In this document: positions 1-7,688 of the stretch, one piece after another
How positions within the stretch are numbered: position 1 is the stretch's first letter
Layout of the letters: every line of letters starts with the position of its first letter
The notes under the pieces: model-generated
Databases searched by the model: none
What the model saw: only the letters and a program-made list of their open reading frames with translations
Told to the model about the DNA's origin: nothing
Position numbers and translations under genes: made by a program
Assembly (NCBI GenBank): GCA_046719185.1
Contig: JBDNDK010000090.1
Span: 1-9,556 of the forward strand
DNA length: 9,556 bases
From: JBDNDK01 sp046719185
Lineage (GTDB): Bacteria > Armatimonadota > UBA5829
Direction of reading: 5' to 3'

Positions 1-1503
1 GAGAGTCTTTGCATAGTTTAATGCTCTTTGACTTCCTCTATGAATACCTGCAATTAGAACAATAGCCGTGCTTTTAATTGGTTTTGCAACTTCAATATCT
101 TTTATTCTAAGCTGATCTCCAAGCTCAATATAATGCTGTTTTATTCTTAAAAACATATATACAAGAACTGCTATAGCAATTAAGGCAATGTAAGAACCTT
201 CCATGAACTTTGTAATAGACACAATTAACACAACTGCAAAAGTAATAATAGTACCAGCACCACTTAATATAGAAAGCAGTTTCCAATTAGCAGGTTTTGT
301 TTTTTTCAATCTTACAAACATACTCAATTGGCTCAAAGTGAATGTGATGAAAACACCAATTGCATAGAATGGTATGAGTTTATGTGTATTAACACCAAAG
401 ATTAAAATAAATGCAATAGCAAAACCTGCAAGCACAAGTATTCCATTGTTAAATACAAGTTTATCTCCCAAACTTTTGAGCTGTTTTGGAGCATATCTAT
501 CTTTTGCAAGTATAGAAGCTAATCTAGGAAAATCCGCAAAAGCTGTGTTTGCAGCAACAAGAAGAATTATAAAAGTAGAAAACTGCACAAAATAATAAAA
601 TGCATTCTTTTCAAAAACACTTGAAACTATCTGAGAGATTACTGTTTCACCATCATTTGGCATTATCTGATATGCTTTTGCAAGATATGTGATTCCAATA
701 AATAGGACAGATACAATTCCTGCCATCCAAACTAGTGTTGATGCTGCATTTTTTGATTTTGGTTCTTTGAATGCACTTGTTCCGTTAGCCATTGCTTCGA
801 TGCCAGTCATAGCAACACACCCGCCTGCAAAAGCTCTGACAATGAGAAATGGTAAAACTAATCCTGAGTAGTTTACAGCTTGATATGCATTATCAGAAAT
901 CTCTTTTGGAATAGCAGAACCAGTGAATACTTTATATAATCCAACTGCAATTGTGATAAACATAGAAATTATAAATGGGTATATTAAGACAGCAAAAGTG
1001 TATCCACTTTCTTTAAGACCTCTAAGATTTACAAGAGCCACAACAGCAACAGCAGCAATTGCCAAAAGTGATTTATCTTCTGCCAAAGATGGAAATGCAG
1101 ACACTATTGCAGCAACACCAGCAGATATACTTACAGCTACAACAAGAACATAATCAAATAATATAGAAGATGCTGCTATGAGGCTTGGAATTTTACCAAG
1201 ATTTTCTCTGGTTACGCTATATGCTCCGCTTGATTCTGGATATGAGAGAATAGTTAATCTATATGACATCACAACAACTGCAAGCAATGCCACAATCCCA
1301 AGAGCAACAGGGATAGAAAATACCCATGCCATACTCCCCAATACTACCAACACCAATAGCATTTCTTCAGTTGCATAAGCTATTGATGATATATTATCTG
1401 AGCCAAACACAGGCAGTGCTAAATGCCTTGGAAGTTTTTCTTTATTCATCAAAGCACTTGATAATGGTGCACCGAATAACATCCGTCGGAGCAAAGCAAA
1501 CAA
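1..1503 (-). CDS. APC-superfamily amino acid/cation permease, N-terminal 501 residues (3' end outside window)
   Basis: I translated the reverse strand by hand: it is open for 501 codons from 1503 to the window edge, with no stop. The product is a polytopic inner-membrane transporter of the APC superfamily. The signature near residues 36-47 (LPVFGSDNISSIAYATEE) matches the first helix of APC permeases annotated as amino acid transporters. A conserved YPESSGAYSVTREN segment (about residues 87-100) and the loop RAFAGGCVAMTGIEAMANG (about 222-240) also fit the family. About 10-12 hydrophobic helices are visible, then a soluble C-terminal part beginning around VLIAGIHRGSQRALNYAKTL, where the window cuts it. 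Full-length relatives run to about 600-650 residues, so about 100-150 are missing. The TTG start is chosen because GGAGG (1514-1510) sits 6 bases upstream and no in-frame ATG precedes the conserved region. The substrate cannot be told from sequence. The gene is divergent from ftsK. Confidence 0.88.
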   Translation of the reverse strand, partial: MFALLRRMLFGAPLSSALMNKEKLPRHLALPVFGSDNISSIAYATEEMLLVLVVLGSMAWVFSIPVALGIVALLAVVVMSYRLTILSYPESSGAYSVTRENLGKIPSLIAASSILFDYVLVVAVSISAGVAAIVSAFPSLAEDKSLLAIAAVAVVALVNLRGLKESGYTFAVLIYPFIISMFITIAVGLYKVFTGSAIPKEISDNAYQAVNYSGLVLPFLIVRAFAGGCVAMTGIEAMANGTSAFKEPKSKNAASTLVWMAGIVSVLFIGITYLAKAYQIMPNDGETVISQIVSSVFEKNAFYYFVQFSTFIILLVAANTAFADFPRLASILAKDRYAPKQLKSLGDKLVFNNGILVLAGFAIAFILIFGVNTHKLIPFYAIGVFITFTLSQLSMFVRLKKTKPANWKLLSILSGAGTIITFAVVLIVSITKFMEGSYIALIAIAVLVYMFLRIKQHYIELGDQLRIKDIEVAKPIKSTAIVLIAGIHRGSQRALNYAKTL

Positions 1504-1597
1504 TTCCTGCCTCCATAAAAATAAAATAACACCACCGACTAGTTTAACACCCTTATTGAAAATAGTGAATAGCAGGAAATAATATTAACCATCACTA

Positions 1598-1603
1598 ATT
1601 ATA
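1598..1603 (-). promoter_or_regulatory. Candidate -10 box for the leftward permease gene
   Basis: On the minus strand TATAAT reads from 1603 to 1598, about 95 bases upstream of the TTG start of the permease. No good -35 hexamer lies 16-18 bases further upstream (the minus strand there is only T/A-rich, about 1620-1627), so the box would be a weak or activator-dependent promoter. The predicted start near 1591 would give a leader of about 88 bases. This is inference from a six-base match in A+T-rich DNA. Confidence 0.35.
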
Positions 1604-1650
1604 GTACAGAACATTTTATTTAAAATACTTTGTAGGAAAAATTATTAGAG

Positions 1651-1702
1651 TATATCCGATAAGTTATTCGGATATAACCGAATAATTTCCGATTAACTTC
1701 GG
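1651..1702. promoter_or_regulatory. Operator-like cluster of five CCGA/TCGG sites with overlapping inverted repeats
   Basis: CCGA or its complement TCGG occurs at 1656, 1668, 1678, 1689 and 1699, with centres 12, 10, 11 and 10 bases apart. Two perfect inverted repeats overlap. TATATCCGA (1651-1659) pairs with TCGGATATA (1668-1676), and TTATTCGG (1664-1671) pairs with CCGAATAA (1678-1685). Read outward from each TCGG, sites 1-3 share a consensus close to TTATTCGGWTATA. Sites 4 and 5 are weaker. The cluster lies about midway between the two divergent promoters, at roughly -60 to -115 from each predicted start, where an activator or shared repressor could act. The regulator is unknown. The overlapping repeats could also form alternative cruciforms. 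Confidence 0.5.
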
Positions 1703-1728
1703 CATTTCAAATTGAATCTGATTTATAT

Positions 1729-1758
1729 TTGACCCTATTTTTGATGTGGAGTTATAAT
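1729..1758 (+). promoter_or_regulatory. Sigma-70-type promoter for ftsK
   Basis: The -35 hexamer TTGACC (1729-1734, 5 of 6 consensus bases) is followed after 18 bases by a perfect TATAAT (1753-1758). The predicted transcription start is near 1765, giving a leader of about 39 bases before the GTG start of ftsK. This is the strongest promoter match in the window and probably drives ftsK, perhaps reading on into rimO. Confidence 0.72.
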
Positions 1759-1787
1759 TAGTTATGTGTGTGATAAGTATTTCATTT

Positions 1788-1806
1788 GAAAGGTCTGTTT
1801 GTTGTG
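1788..1806 (+). promoter_or_regulatory. Ribosome binding site deciding the ftsK start at GTG 1804
   Basis: GAAAGG (1788-1793) lies 10 bases before GTG 1804. The alternative in-frame TTG at 1786 overlaps this motif and has no purine-rich site of its own upstream. The same ten bases, TTTGAAAGGT, occur again at 9437-9446, nine bases before the GTG start of the last gene in the window. This supports the GTG choice. Confidence 0.6.
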
Positions 1807-4158
1807 CGTAAAAGACGGTCTTCTTCGGTAAAACGTCGATCAAACAGAAAAAACAGGACAATATACAGAAGAAGATCATCAAATCCTGGTCTCTTTTTGG
1901 ATGTTGTTGGTGTACTCCTGATATTTTTGTGCCCTATTATGCTTGTTGCTCTTGCTACTAGCAATAATAGCGGTGATATTGGTTCGTATATTAGTGCAGC
2001 ACTAACAGTATCTTTGGGAATTGGTGCTTGGGTAGTCCCATTTTTATCTGCAGTTTTAGGTATCATTGTAATAGTAGGACCTCTAAAAATTATTCCCAGA
2101 AATATTGGACTAGGCGGCACAATGCTATTTTTAGTGGTTGTGTCTTGGGCTTCTTTGAGTCAAAAAATTGATCCAGAAAACCATTTTGTAGGTGGTGGTT
2201 ACTTAGGCGATTTCATATCAAGATTTCTCCAAAAATGGGTAGGAGAATTCATAGGATATATAGTGCTTATATCTCTTGCAGTGGTATCTGTTATAGTTAT
2301 TGTAGATGCACCATTATCTGGACTATTCCAAAAACTACATTCTATGTGGAGCTCTATTGCCTCCCTTATAAAAACAAGATATTTCAAAAAATCACCATCA
2401 TTAAAGGATACTGCAGTTTCAAAAGCTGAGAAGATTAAAAAACCAGTAATTGAAAAAGATTATGAAGTTGATGATGATTCTGATAAAAAATCAAAGTTTC
2501 TAAAGTTTTTTGGCAAACCTGCAGAAGAAGATGACAAACAAAAACAAGAAATTGAATTTGAAGAGGAACTTCCAAAATCAAGAATGCCTGTGAGAGTAAA
2601 TGGACTTCCTGAAGTATCAAAAATCAAACCTGAAATCACATCTAATTCTGAAACAGGCAATGCAGAATTTCAACTGCCTCCACCTAGTTTGTTAGATCCT
2701 CCACAACCTCAGCCGAAAAGAGTTGAGAGTGAGCTAAAAGAAAATATAGAAATAATTGAAAGAACACTAGCAGAGTTTAGAGTAGAAGGAACAGTTGTTG
2801 AAATAGCACATGGTCCTACTGTTACTAGATATGAAATAAGATTGGCTCCGGGAATAAAAGTAAATAAAATAGTTAGCCTTGCAGATAACCTTGCAATGCA
2901 GTTAGCTGCTATTGATGTAAGGGTGGAAGCTCCAATTCCGGGAAAAGCTGCAATTGGTGTTGAAGTTCCAAATAGAAACAGAGGAATGGTGTCATTAAGA
3001 GAACTTGTTGAAAGCAAGACTTTTAATGATTCTGAGAGTAAATTAACATTTGTTTTAGGAAAAGATGTTTCTGGCAGATCAAGGGTAGCGGACCTTGCAA
3101 AAATGCCTCACCTCCTTATAGGAGGTGCAACAAATGCAGGAAAAAGTGTTTGTTTGAACACTCTGATTTCAAGTTTACTTTTTAGAGCTACTCCAGATGA
3201 ACTAAAACTTGTGCTTATTGACCCTAAAAGAGTAGAACTGGCATTGTTTGATGAAATACCACATTTAGCATGTCCTGTTGTAAAGGATTCAAAGCTTGCA
3301 GCAGGCACATTAAGATCAGTAGTTCAAGAAATGGAAAGAAGATATGATCTTTTTGTTCAGAATGGAGCAAGAAATATAATAAGTTACAATGAAAGAGTCG
3401 AGCCATCTGAAAAACTTCCATATATGGTTGTTGTGGTTGATGAGCTTTGTGATTTGATGATACAGGCTGCTGCTGAAGTTGAAAGCTCTATAATGAGAAT
3501 AGCTCAGTTTGCAAGAGCTGCAGGTGTTCATTTGGTTATTGCAACTCAAAGACCATCAGTTGATGTTATTACTGGTGTTATAAAAGCAAATATTTCATCA
3601 AGAATTGCATTTGCAGTATCATCTCATCATGATAGTAGAACAATATTAGACCAAAAAGGTGCTGAGAGACTTGTTGGCAGAGGTGATATGCTTTTCCTGC
3701 CTATTGATGCAAGCAAACCTGTTAGAATTCAAGGTTGTTATGTATCAGAAAGAGAAGTAGAAGCTTTAGCTGATTTTCTTAAGGCACAAAGAAAACCAAA
3801 TTATATAATCAAAACAACAGTTCCTAGCAATGAAGACGGTTCAGATGCCTCATTTGCAGAGAGTACTGATAAGTTTTATGAGGATTCTGTAAGATTCATT
3901 GTTAATACTGGTTATTGTTCTACCTCTATGATTCAAAGAAAATTTAAAATTGGATACAATAGAGCTGCCAGAATAGTCGACACAATGGAAGAACAAGGAA
4001 TAGTAGGACCTCTTGATGGTGCAAAACCAAGACAAGTATTAATCTCAAAATCTGATTTGGATGCAATATTTAGACATTCAGGACCAAGATTACCGGATGA
4101 TTATGATAAACCAGATCAAGATTTTGTTGTTTCTGAAGCCCCTGATGATTCAGAATAA
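1804..4158 (+). CDS. ftsK: FtsK/SpoIIIE-family DNA translocase
   Basis: This is a septum-associated, ATP-driven double-stranded DNA pump that clears and aligns chromosome termini during division. Numbering is from GTG 1804 (784 aa; 790 if TTG 1786 is used). A very basic Arg/Lys/Ser N-terminus (1-28) precedes about four membrane helices (roughly 30-52, 71-93, 101-117 and 149-168). A charged, Pro-containing linker follows (about 190-305), then the alpha/beta motor. The Walker A motif GGATNAGKS is at 440-448, with Asn-Ala where many relatives have Gly-Ser or Asn-Ser. Walker B VVVVDELCDLM ends around 552, and the conserved ATQRPSVDVITGVIKANI block is at 580-597. The C-terminal gamma winged helix, which in the family reads polar DNA sequences, is at about 692-736 (GYNRAARIVDTMEEQGIVGP). 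An acidic tail ends the protein. The length is typical of four-TM FtsK proteins. A sigma-70-type promoter lies just upstream, and rimO follows after 128 bases. Confidence 0.96.
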   Translation: MRKRRSSSVKRRSNRKNRTIYRRRSSNPGLFLDVVGVLLIFLCPIMLVALATSNNSGDIGSYISAALTVSLGIGAWVVPFLSAVLGIIVIVGPLKIIPRNIGLGGTMLFLVVVSWASLSQKIDPENHFVGGGYLGDFISRFLQKWVGEFIGYIVLISLAVVSVIVIVDAPLSGLFQKLHSMWSSIASLIKTRYFKKSPSLKDTAVSKAEKIKKPVIEKDYEVDDDSDKKSKFLKFFGKPAEEDDKQKQEIEFEEELPKSRMPVRVNGLPEVSKIKPEITSNSETGNAEFQLPPPSLLDPPQPQPKRVESELKENIEIIERTLAEFRVEGTVVEIAHGPTVTRYEIRLAPGIKVNKIVSLADNLAMQLAAIDVRVEAPIPGKAAIGVEVPNRNRGMVSLRELVESKTFNDSESKLTFVLGKDVSGRSRVADLAKMPHLLIGGATNAGKSVCLNTLISSLLFRATPDELKLVLIDPKRVELALFDEIPHLACPVVKDSKLAAGTLRSVVQEMERRYDLFVQNGARNIISYNERVEPSEKLPYMVVVVDELCDLMIQAAAEVESSIMRIAQFARAAGVHLVIATQRPSVDVITGVIKANISSRIAFAVSSHHDSRTILDQKGAERLVGRGDMLFLPIDASKPVRIQGCYVSEREVEALADFLKAQRKPNYIIKTTVPSNEDGSDASFAESTDKFYEDSVRFIVNTGYCSTSMIQRKFKIGYNRAARIVDTMEEQGIVGPLDGAKPRQVLISKSDLDAIFRHSGPRLPDDYDKPDQDFVVSEAPDDSE

Positions 4159-4242
4159 TTTCTTTATTCACTATTGAATTTCAGAAAAGTGGAAAGCATT
4201 TGATTTTTCATGTATCATGTATATTCTGCAGACAAGCTATTA

Positions 4243-4270
4243 TTGTTTGTTCTGAAGTTTAAAATATAAA
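4243..4270 (+). promoter_or_regulatory. Weak candidate promoter for rimO
   Basis: TTGTTT (4243-4248) and TATAAA (4265-4270) are 16 bases apart. Transcription would begin near 4277, only about 10 bases before the rimO TTG, so the message would be nearly leaderless. I see no intrinsic terminator in 4159-4286, so read-through from ftsK is an equally good explanation. The match could easily arise by chance in such A+T-rich DNA. Confidence 0.28.
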
Positions 4271-4286
4271 TTGGATCTTATAAATT

Positions 4287-5609
4287 TTGGCAAAAATTGC
4301 ATTAATTAGTCTTGGATGCCCTAAGAATCTAGTAGATTCTGAAAAAGCATTAGGTGAAATTGTAAGCAATGGTTATGAGCTTGTTGTTGATATTCAGCAA
4401 GCTGATGTTGTGATAGTAAATACTTGCGGATTTATAAAAGATGCAAGATTAGAAAGCATTGAAGAGATAGAAAAGGCACTGAAGCTTAAAGAACAAGGAT
4501 ATTGCAGTGCAGTGATTGTAATGGGATGTCTATCTCAAAGAAACTATAAAGAACTTTCTAAGTTATATCCGCAAGTGGACAATTGGGCTGGAATAGCAGA
4601 TATTAGAAATTTAAATGCTATAATTGATGACTGCTTAAATAATAATATCAAAAAGCATATTCCATCAAAACAGCCTAAAAAGTGGGTTGAAGATAATAAC
4701 AGAGTTTTGTCAACACCACCATGGACAGCTTACTTAAAAATATCTGATGGATGTGATAATAGATGTTCATACTGCAGCATTCCTGATATCAGAGGACAAT
4801 TTAGAAGTAGACCCAAAGAGTATATAATAAATGAAGCGATTAGCTTAGCAGAATCCGGAGTTAAGGAAATAATTTTAATAGCACAAGACCTCACAAAATA
4901 TGGTGAGGATTTTGGGCTAAATGGAGAACTTTCTAATCTGCTTGCAGATTTAGAAAAAATTGAAAACTTAAAATGGATAAGGTTACTATACTGCTATCCA
5001 ACTAGAATTGATGACAGATTAATTGGTACTATTGCAAACAGCAACAAAATTGTCCATTACCTTGATATTCCTTTTCAGCATGGAGATAATATAATGCTAG
5101 AAAAGATGAATAGAAAAGGCAATGTAGATCAATATCTAAAACTTATTGATATAATAAGAAGTAAAATACCAGATATTGCCTTGAGAAGCAGTTTTATCAC
5201 AGGTTTTCCTGGTGAGACAAAAGAAAATTTTGAAAATCTAAAGTCATTCATAAAAGCTATAGATTTTGATAGAGTAGGAATATTTAAGTATTCACCAGAA
5301 AAAGGAACTCCTGCTGAAAAATTGAATGGCAGAATTGATGATGATATTTGCCAAAATAGATATGATGAACTAATGCAGATTCAACAGTCTATTTCACTCA
5401 AGAAAAACAAAGCACAAATTGGAAAGATTCTGGATGTGCTGGTTGAGAGTGATGGTGAATATCCTTTTGGAAGAAGTTACAGAGATGCTCCGGAAATTGA
5501 TGGTGTGGTATTTTTAACTGACAACACAGCAAACTGCGGAGATATTATAAAAACAAAAATAACAGGGGCTGAGGAATATGATTTAATTGCAAAGAAACTT
5601 TCTAGATAA
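4287..5609 (+). CDS. rimO: Ribosomal protein S12 methylthiotransferase RimO
   Basis: This radical-SAM enzyme of the methylthiotransferase family adds a methylthio group to the beta-carbon of a conserved aspartate in ribosomal protein S12. It uses two iron-sulfur clusters and acts in the cytoplasm. The 440-residue length equals the family norm. The N-terminal domain has the three auxiliary-cluster cysteines C11 (GCPKNLVDSE), C47 (NTCGF) and C81 (MGCLSQR). CPKN with LVDSE points to RimO rather than the tRNA enzyme MiaB. The radical-SAM triad is C156, C160 and C163 (DGCDNRCSYCSIP). The C-terminal TRAM domain (about 373-440) includes the RimO-type segment RSYRDAPEIDGVV (396-408). The TTG start is nearly forced: an in-frame TAA lies six bases upstream (4281) and the protein aligns from its second residue. 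The Shine-Dalgarno is weak (GGAT at 4273-4276). ftsK next to rimO is a common bacterial neighbourhood. Confidence 0.96.
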   Translation: MAKIALISLGCPKNLVDSEKALGEIVSNGYELVVDIQQADVVIVNTCGFIKDARLESIEEIEKALKLKEQGYCSAVIVMGCLSQRNYKELSKLYPQVDNWAGIADIRNLNAIIDDCLNNNIKKHIPSKQPKKWVEDNNRVLSTPPWTAYLKISDGCDNRCSYCSIPDIRGQFRSRPKEYIINEAISLAESGVKEIILIAQDLTKYGEDFGLNGELSNLLADLEKIENLKWIRLLYCYPTRIDDRLIGTIANSNKIVHYLDIPFQHGDNIMLEKMNRKGNVDQYLKLIDIIRSKIPDIALRSSFITGFPGETKENFENLKSFIKAIDFDRVGIFKYSPEKGTPAEKLNGRIDDDICQNRYDELMQIQQSISLKKNKAQIGKILDVLVESDGEYPFGRSYRDAPEIDGVVFLTDNTANCGDIIKTKITGAEEYDLIAKKLSR

Positions 5610-5621
5610 GATTCTATTGTG

Positions 5622-5653
5622 TGGTGTTTTGGGAACTAGTTTCCGAAACACCA
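5622..5653 (+). repeat. Palindromic repeat copy 1, stem-loop after rimO
   Basis: Bases 5622-5635 pair with 5640-5653: 14 base pairs including two G-U pairs (5630/5645 and 5633/5642), closed by a CTAG loop. Positions 5626-5652 match 7662-7688 at 24 of 27 bases. The hairpin begins 13 bases after the rimO stop, but no T-tract follows it, so it is not a classical intrinsic terminator. It may stabilise the 3' end of the rimO message or simply be a dispersed REP-like element. Confidence 0.75.
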
Positions 5654-5676
5654 GCTTAGATAAGAATTTCTAAAGC
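5654..5676 (+). other. Small bulged hairpin beside the palindromic repeat
   Basis: GCTTAGA (5654-5660) can pair with TCTAAAGC (5669-5676) with one bulged A (5672) and an eight-base loop. It abuts the larger stem-loop, so the two could stack. The stretch TTAGATAAGAA inside it (5656-5666) recurs at 7605-7615 in the next large intergenic gap, suggesting that both gaps share more than the palindrome. The pairing is modest and could be chance. Confidence 0.35.
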
Positions 5677-5718
5677 AAAAATCAGCCCATTTTATGAATA
5701 TAAAATGGAGGAATCAAA

Positions 5719-7560
5719 TTGAGCGATTCTACAACTAAGATTAAAAAAACAGATATTGTAAAGGAAGCTACTCAGAGATATATAGCAGATAATTTATATC
5801 AGATGCTTTTGGGTGAGCCTCAAGCGATGAAGCTGAGACAAATATCTAAAGAATTTGAGATAGAAAATGTTACACCAAAACTTCTGAAACATATAATGGT
5901 AACCTCTGAGAAATTTGCTTCTGTAGATAGAAGATGGGCAGTAAAAGAAAGATTTGGAGATAAAAACAGACCATTTGAGAGAATATTAAATGATTTAATT
6001 ATTAATTTAGGTCATACTTCAGAAATTGCTCCGTTAGCTAGTGAACTTGCAGTTATTTATAATAGATATGCTGAGTATTATGAAGATGGACTTATAAGAT
6101 TCTTTAGTGATAAAGAAAAATACTTCAAAACAGAAAAAGGCACATATGGCACAACAAGCTGGCTTTTTATTCCTACTTCTGATGATGAAGAAGATGTTAT
6201 ATTTGACAATGCAATTTCTGCAAGACAGCTTGAAGAATATAAAGAAATTTGTCCAGAAGTAAAGTGGGATATGGATTCTATAGCTGATTCTGCAGCTGAG
6301 ATGCTTGAAGGTGCTGGTATTCCAATACCCATTAAAATTATGGCTTACTTTGCTTGGAAACAGATTGGTGATGATTTTGACCCTGTTTTATTCTATGAAG
6401 AAATAGAGAATGATGATAGATTTTTTATATTATCAGACACTAAAGTATATCCTTCATCACTTCTGAATGATATCAAAAAACAGATTCCAAAACTTGCTGA
6501 AGAAGCAGAATCAATAGTAGATGATGCTGAAGATGAAGATGAAGGACCAATAGAAGTAAGTCCTTCAGATATTGATGAGGCAATAAATATCATATTAGAC
6601 AAAGGCACTGCATCAACACAAGAGTTATTAGAAACTATTTTAGAGGTAACTCCAGAAGAAAATGCTTATGCTGAAGCAGCAGCTAAAATGGAAGATATGC
6701 TTAGAGAAGATGAAAGAGTAACTTGGCTTGGCACTACTTTATGGGGAAAAGTGGTAGTATTCCCAGAAGAAGTAAAAGTAATACCAGAATCACTTCTAAT
6801 TCCTGAATGCCCACCATTTGAGACACCTGAAGGTGATATATATGATCAAGAGCTTGAAATTGATGGTCTGGAAGGCAACTTAAAAGCTGAAATATATGAT
6901 CCTCTTGCTGAAGATGTTACAGATGAAGATCCAAACCTTACAAATTATCAGCCAAATGGTGATAGTCAAAGATGTGTTCTGAAATATCATCATAAAACAG
7001 CAGGCACTTTCCCACTTTGCCAAATAAATCCTGACTTTTTTGGCACTGAGCCTGAGATTATTCCTTTGGTATTTAAGAATGAAGGAAAAAGAAAAGAAGT
7101 ATATGTAAATAATTCAACTAGACTAATATATGGTTTGTCTGATTTTTATTCTGATATAACAGAAATAAGCGGTTCTGTTTTTATTATTGAAAAAACACCA
7201 AAAGCTGGTGAGTTTAATATTCATTTTGAAACAGAACATGATGATCAGCTGCATATTGACACAAATAGAAGTCTTGAATTGCTTGATCTTAAAGCTAGAT
7301 ATGAATCTGAAGAAATGCCTGTTTATGATGTGATAAAAGAAATTTTAATATCTTCAAAACAAGGTATGACATTCCCTAGGTTGGTAAATGAAGTTAACGT
7401 TGTAAGAAGATGCTCAAGGCTGCTTGTGGCAAGTATTCTAAGCTCATATCATTGTTTCCATACAAGAGGTAAAAGCAACATTTGGCAGTTTGATGAGAAA
7501 AAAGAATCTCAAGGATTTAACAAAACTAAAAAGAAACATATTAAGAAAATAGAAGAATAA
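5719..7560 (+). CDS. Unrecognised 613-aa protein, probably multi-winged-helix nucleic-acid-binding
   Basis: I do not recognise this as a named gene. The start is TTG with GGAGG at 5707-5711, spacer 7; an in-frame TAA at 5701 and a first ATG only at codon 29 make it well supported. The 613 residues lack a signal peptide or membrane helices. By eye I see repeated helical blocks, each ending in a beta-hairpin-like wing, often with a Trp: about 20-78 (W73), 84-153 (W148), 186-245 (no Trp), 282-349 (W342) and 533-592 (W589). They resemble HARE-HTH/RpoE-delta-type winged helices, which is inference. Acidic linkers separate blocks (about 256-279 and 370-415). A beta-rich domain lies at about 418-505, containing GTFPLCQINPDFF and RLIYGLSDFY. 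The tail (594-613) is Lys-rich. No catalytic motif is evident. The gene sits between two copies of a palindromic repeat. A transcription or nucleoid role is plausible, but function is unknown. Confidence 0.85.
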   Translation: MSDSTTKIKKTDIVKEATQRYIADNLYQMLLGEPQAMKLRQISKEFEIENVTPKLLKHIMVTSEKFASVDRRWAVKERFGDKNRPFERILNDLIINLGHTSEIAPLASELAVIYNRYAEYYEDGLIRFFSDKEKYFKTEKGTYGTTSWLFIPTSDDEEDVIFDNAISARQLEEYKEICPEVKWDMDSIADSAAEMLEGAGIPIPIKIMAYFAWKQIGDDFDPVLFYEEIENDDRFFILSDTKVYPSSLLNDIKKQIPKLAEEAESIVDDAEDEDEGPIEVSPSDIDEAINIILDKGTASTQELLETILEVTPEENAYAEAAAKMEDMLREDERVTWLGTTLWGKVVVFPEEVKVIPESLLIPECPPFETPEGDIYDQELEIDGLEGNLKAEIYDPLAEDVTDEDPNLTNYQPNGDSQRCVLKYHHKTAGTFPLCQINPDFFGTEPEIIPLVFKNEGKRKEVYVNNSTRLIYGLSDFYSDITEISGSVFIIEKTPKAGEFNIHFETEHDDQLHIDTNRSLELLDLKARYESEEMPVYDVIKEILISSKQGMTFPRLVNEVNVVRRCSRLLVASILSSYHCFHTRGKSNIWQFDEKKESQGFNKTKKKHIKKIEE

Positions 7561-7661
7561 ATCTTGATTTAGGAACAAATTACCTAATACCAAAAATCAT
7601 AATTTTAGATAAGAAGTAAGAATTAATATTATTCTGAGTGAGAGCAAAGAATCTTTATGTA

Positions 7662-7688
7662 GTTTCGGGAACAAGTTCCCGAAACACC
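7662..7688 (+). repeat. Palindromic repeat copy 2
   Basis: GTTTCGGGAAC (7662-7672) and GTTCCCGAAAC (7675-7685) are perfect reverse complements around AA. As RNA this would fold to about 10 bp with a CAAG loop. It matches copy 1 (5626-5652) at 24/27 bases, including the trailing ACC. Copy 1's stem extends further outward (TGGT pairing with ACCA). Here the right flank ACC is kept but the left flank is changed, so this copy looks partly decayed outside its core. Confidence 0.75.

Noticed and set aside
374..1378. Several rightward open frames of 60-76 codons over the first 1.4 kb
   Set aside because: They are complements of the leftward permease, whose reading frame is continuous and gives a clear family match.
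1472..1479. CCGAATAA, an extra copy of the operator half-site, inside the permease gene
   Set aside because: It encodes a conserved Leu-Phe-Gly near the permease N-terminus, so protein coding explains it.
1782..2120. 112-codon open frame antisense to the 5' end of ftsK
   Set aside because: It lies wholly opposite a well-supported gene, has no good ribosome binding site, and its composition follows the complementary strand.
4180..4256. TTCAGAA/TTCTGAA inverted repeat in the ftsK-rimO gap
   Set aside because: Seven-base arms with a loop of about 63 bases and no T-tract are within chance expectation for this composition.
5622..5653. Intrinsic terminator for rimO
   Set aside because: The stem is strong, but AGCTTAGATAAG follows instead of a T-run, and the reverse strand does not provide one either.
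6078..6332. Ser/Ile-rich antisense open frame within the 613-aa gene
   Set aside because: It is a shadow of acidic codons (GAA, GAT) on the coding strand. No start signal supports it.
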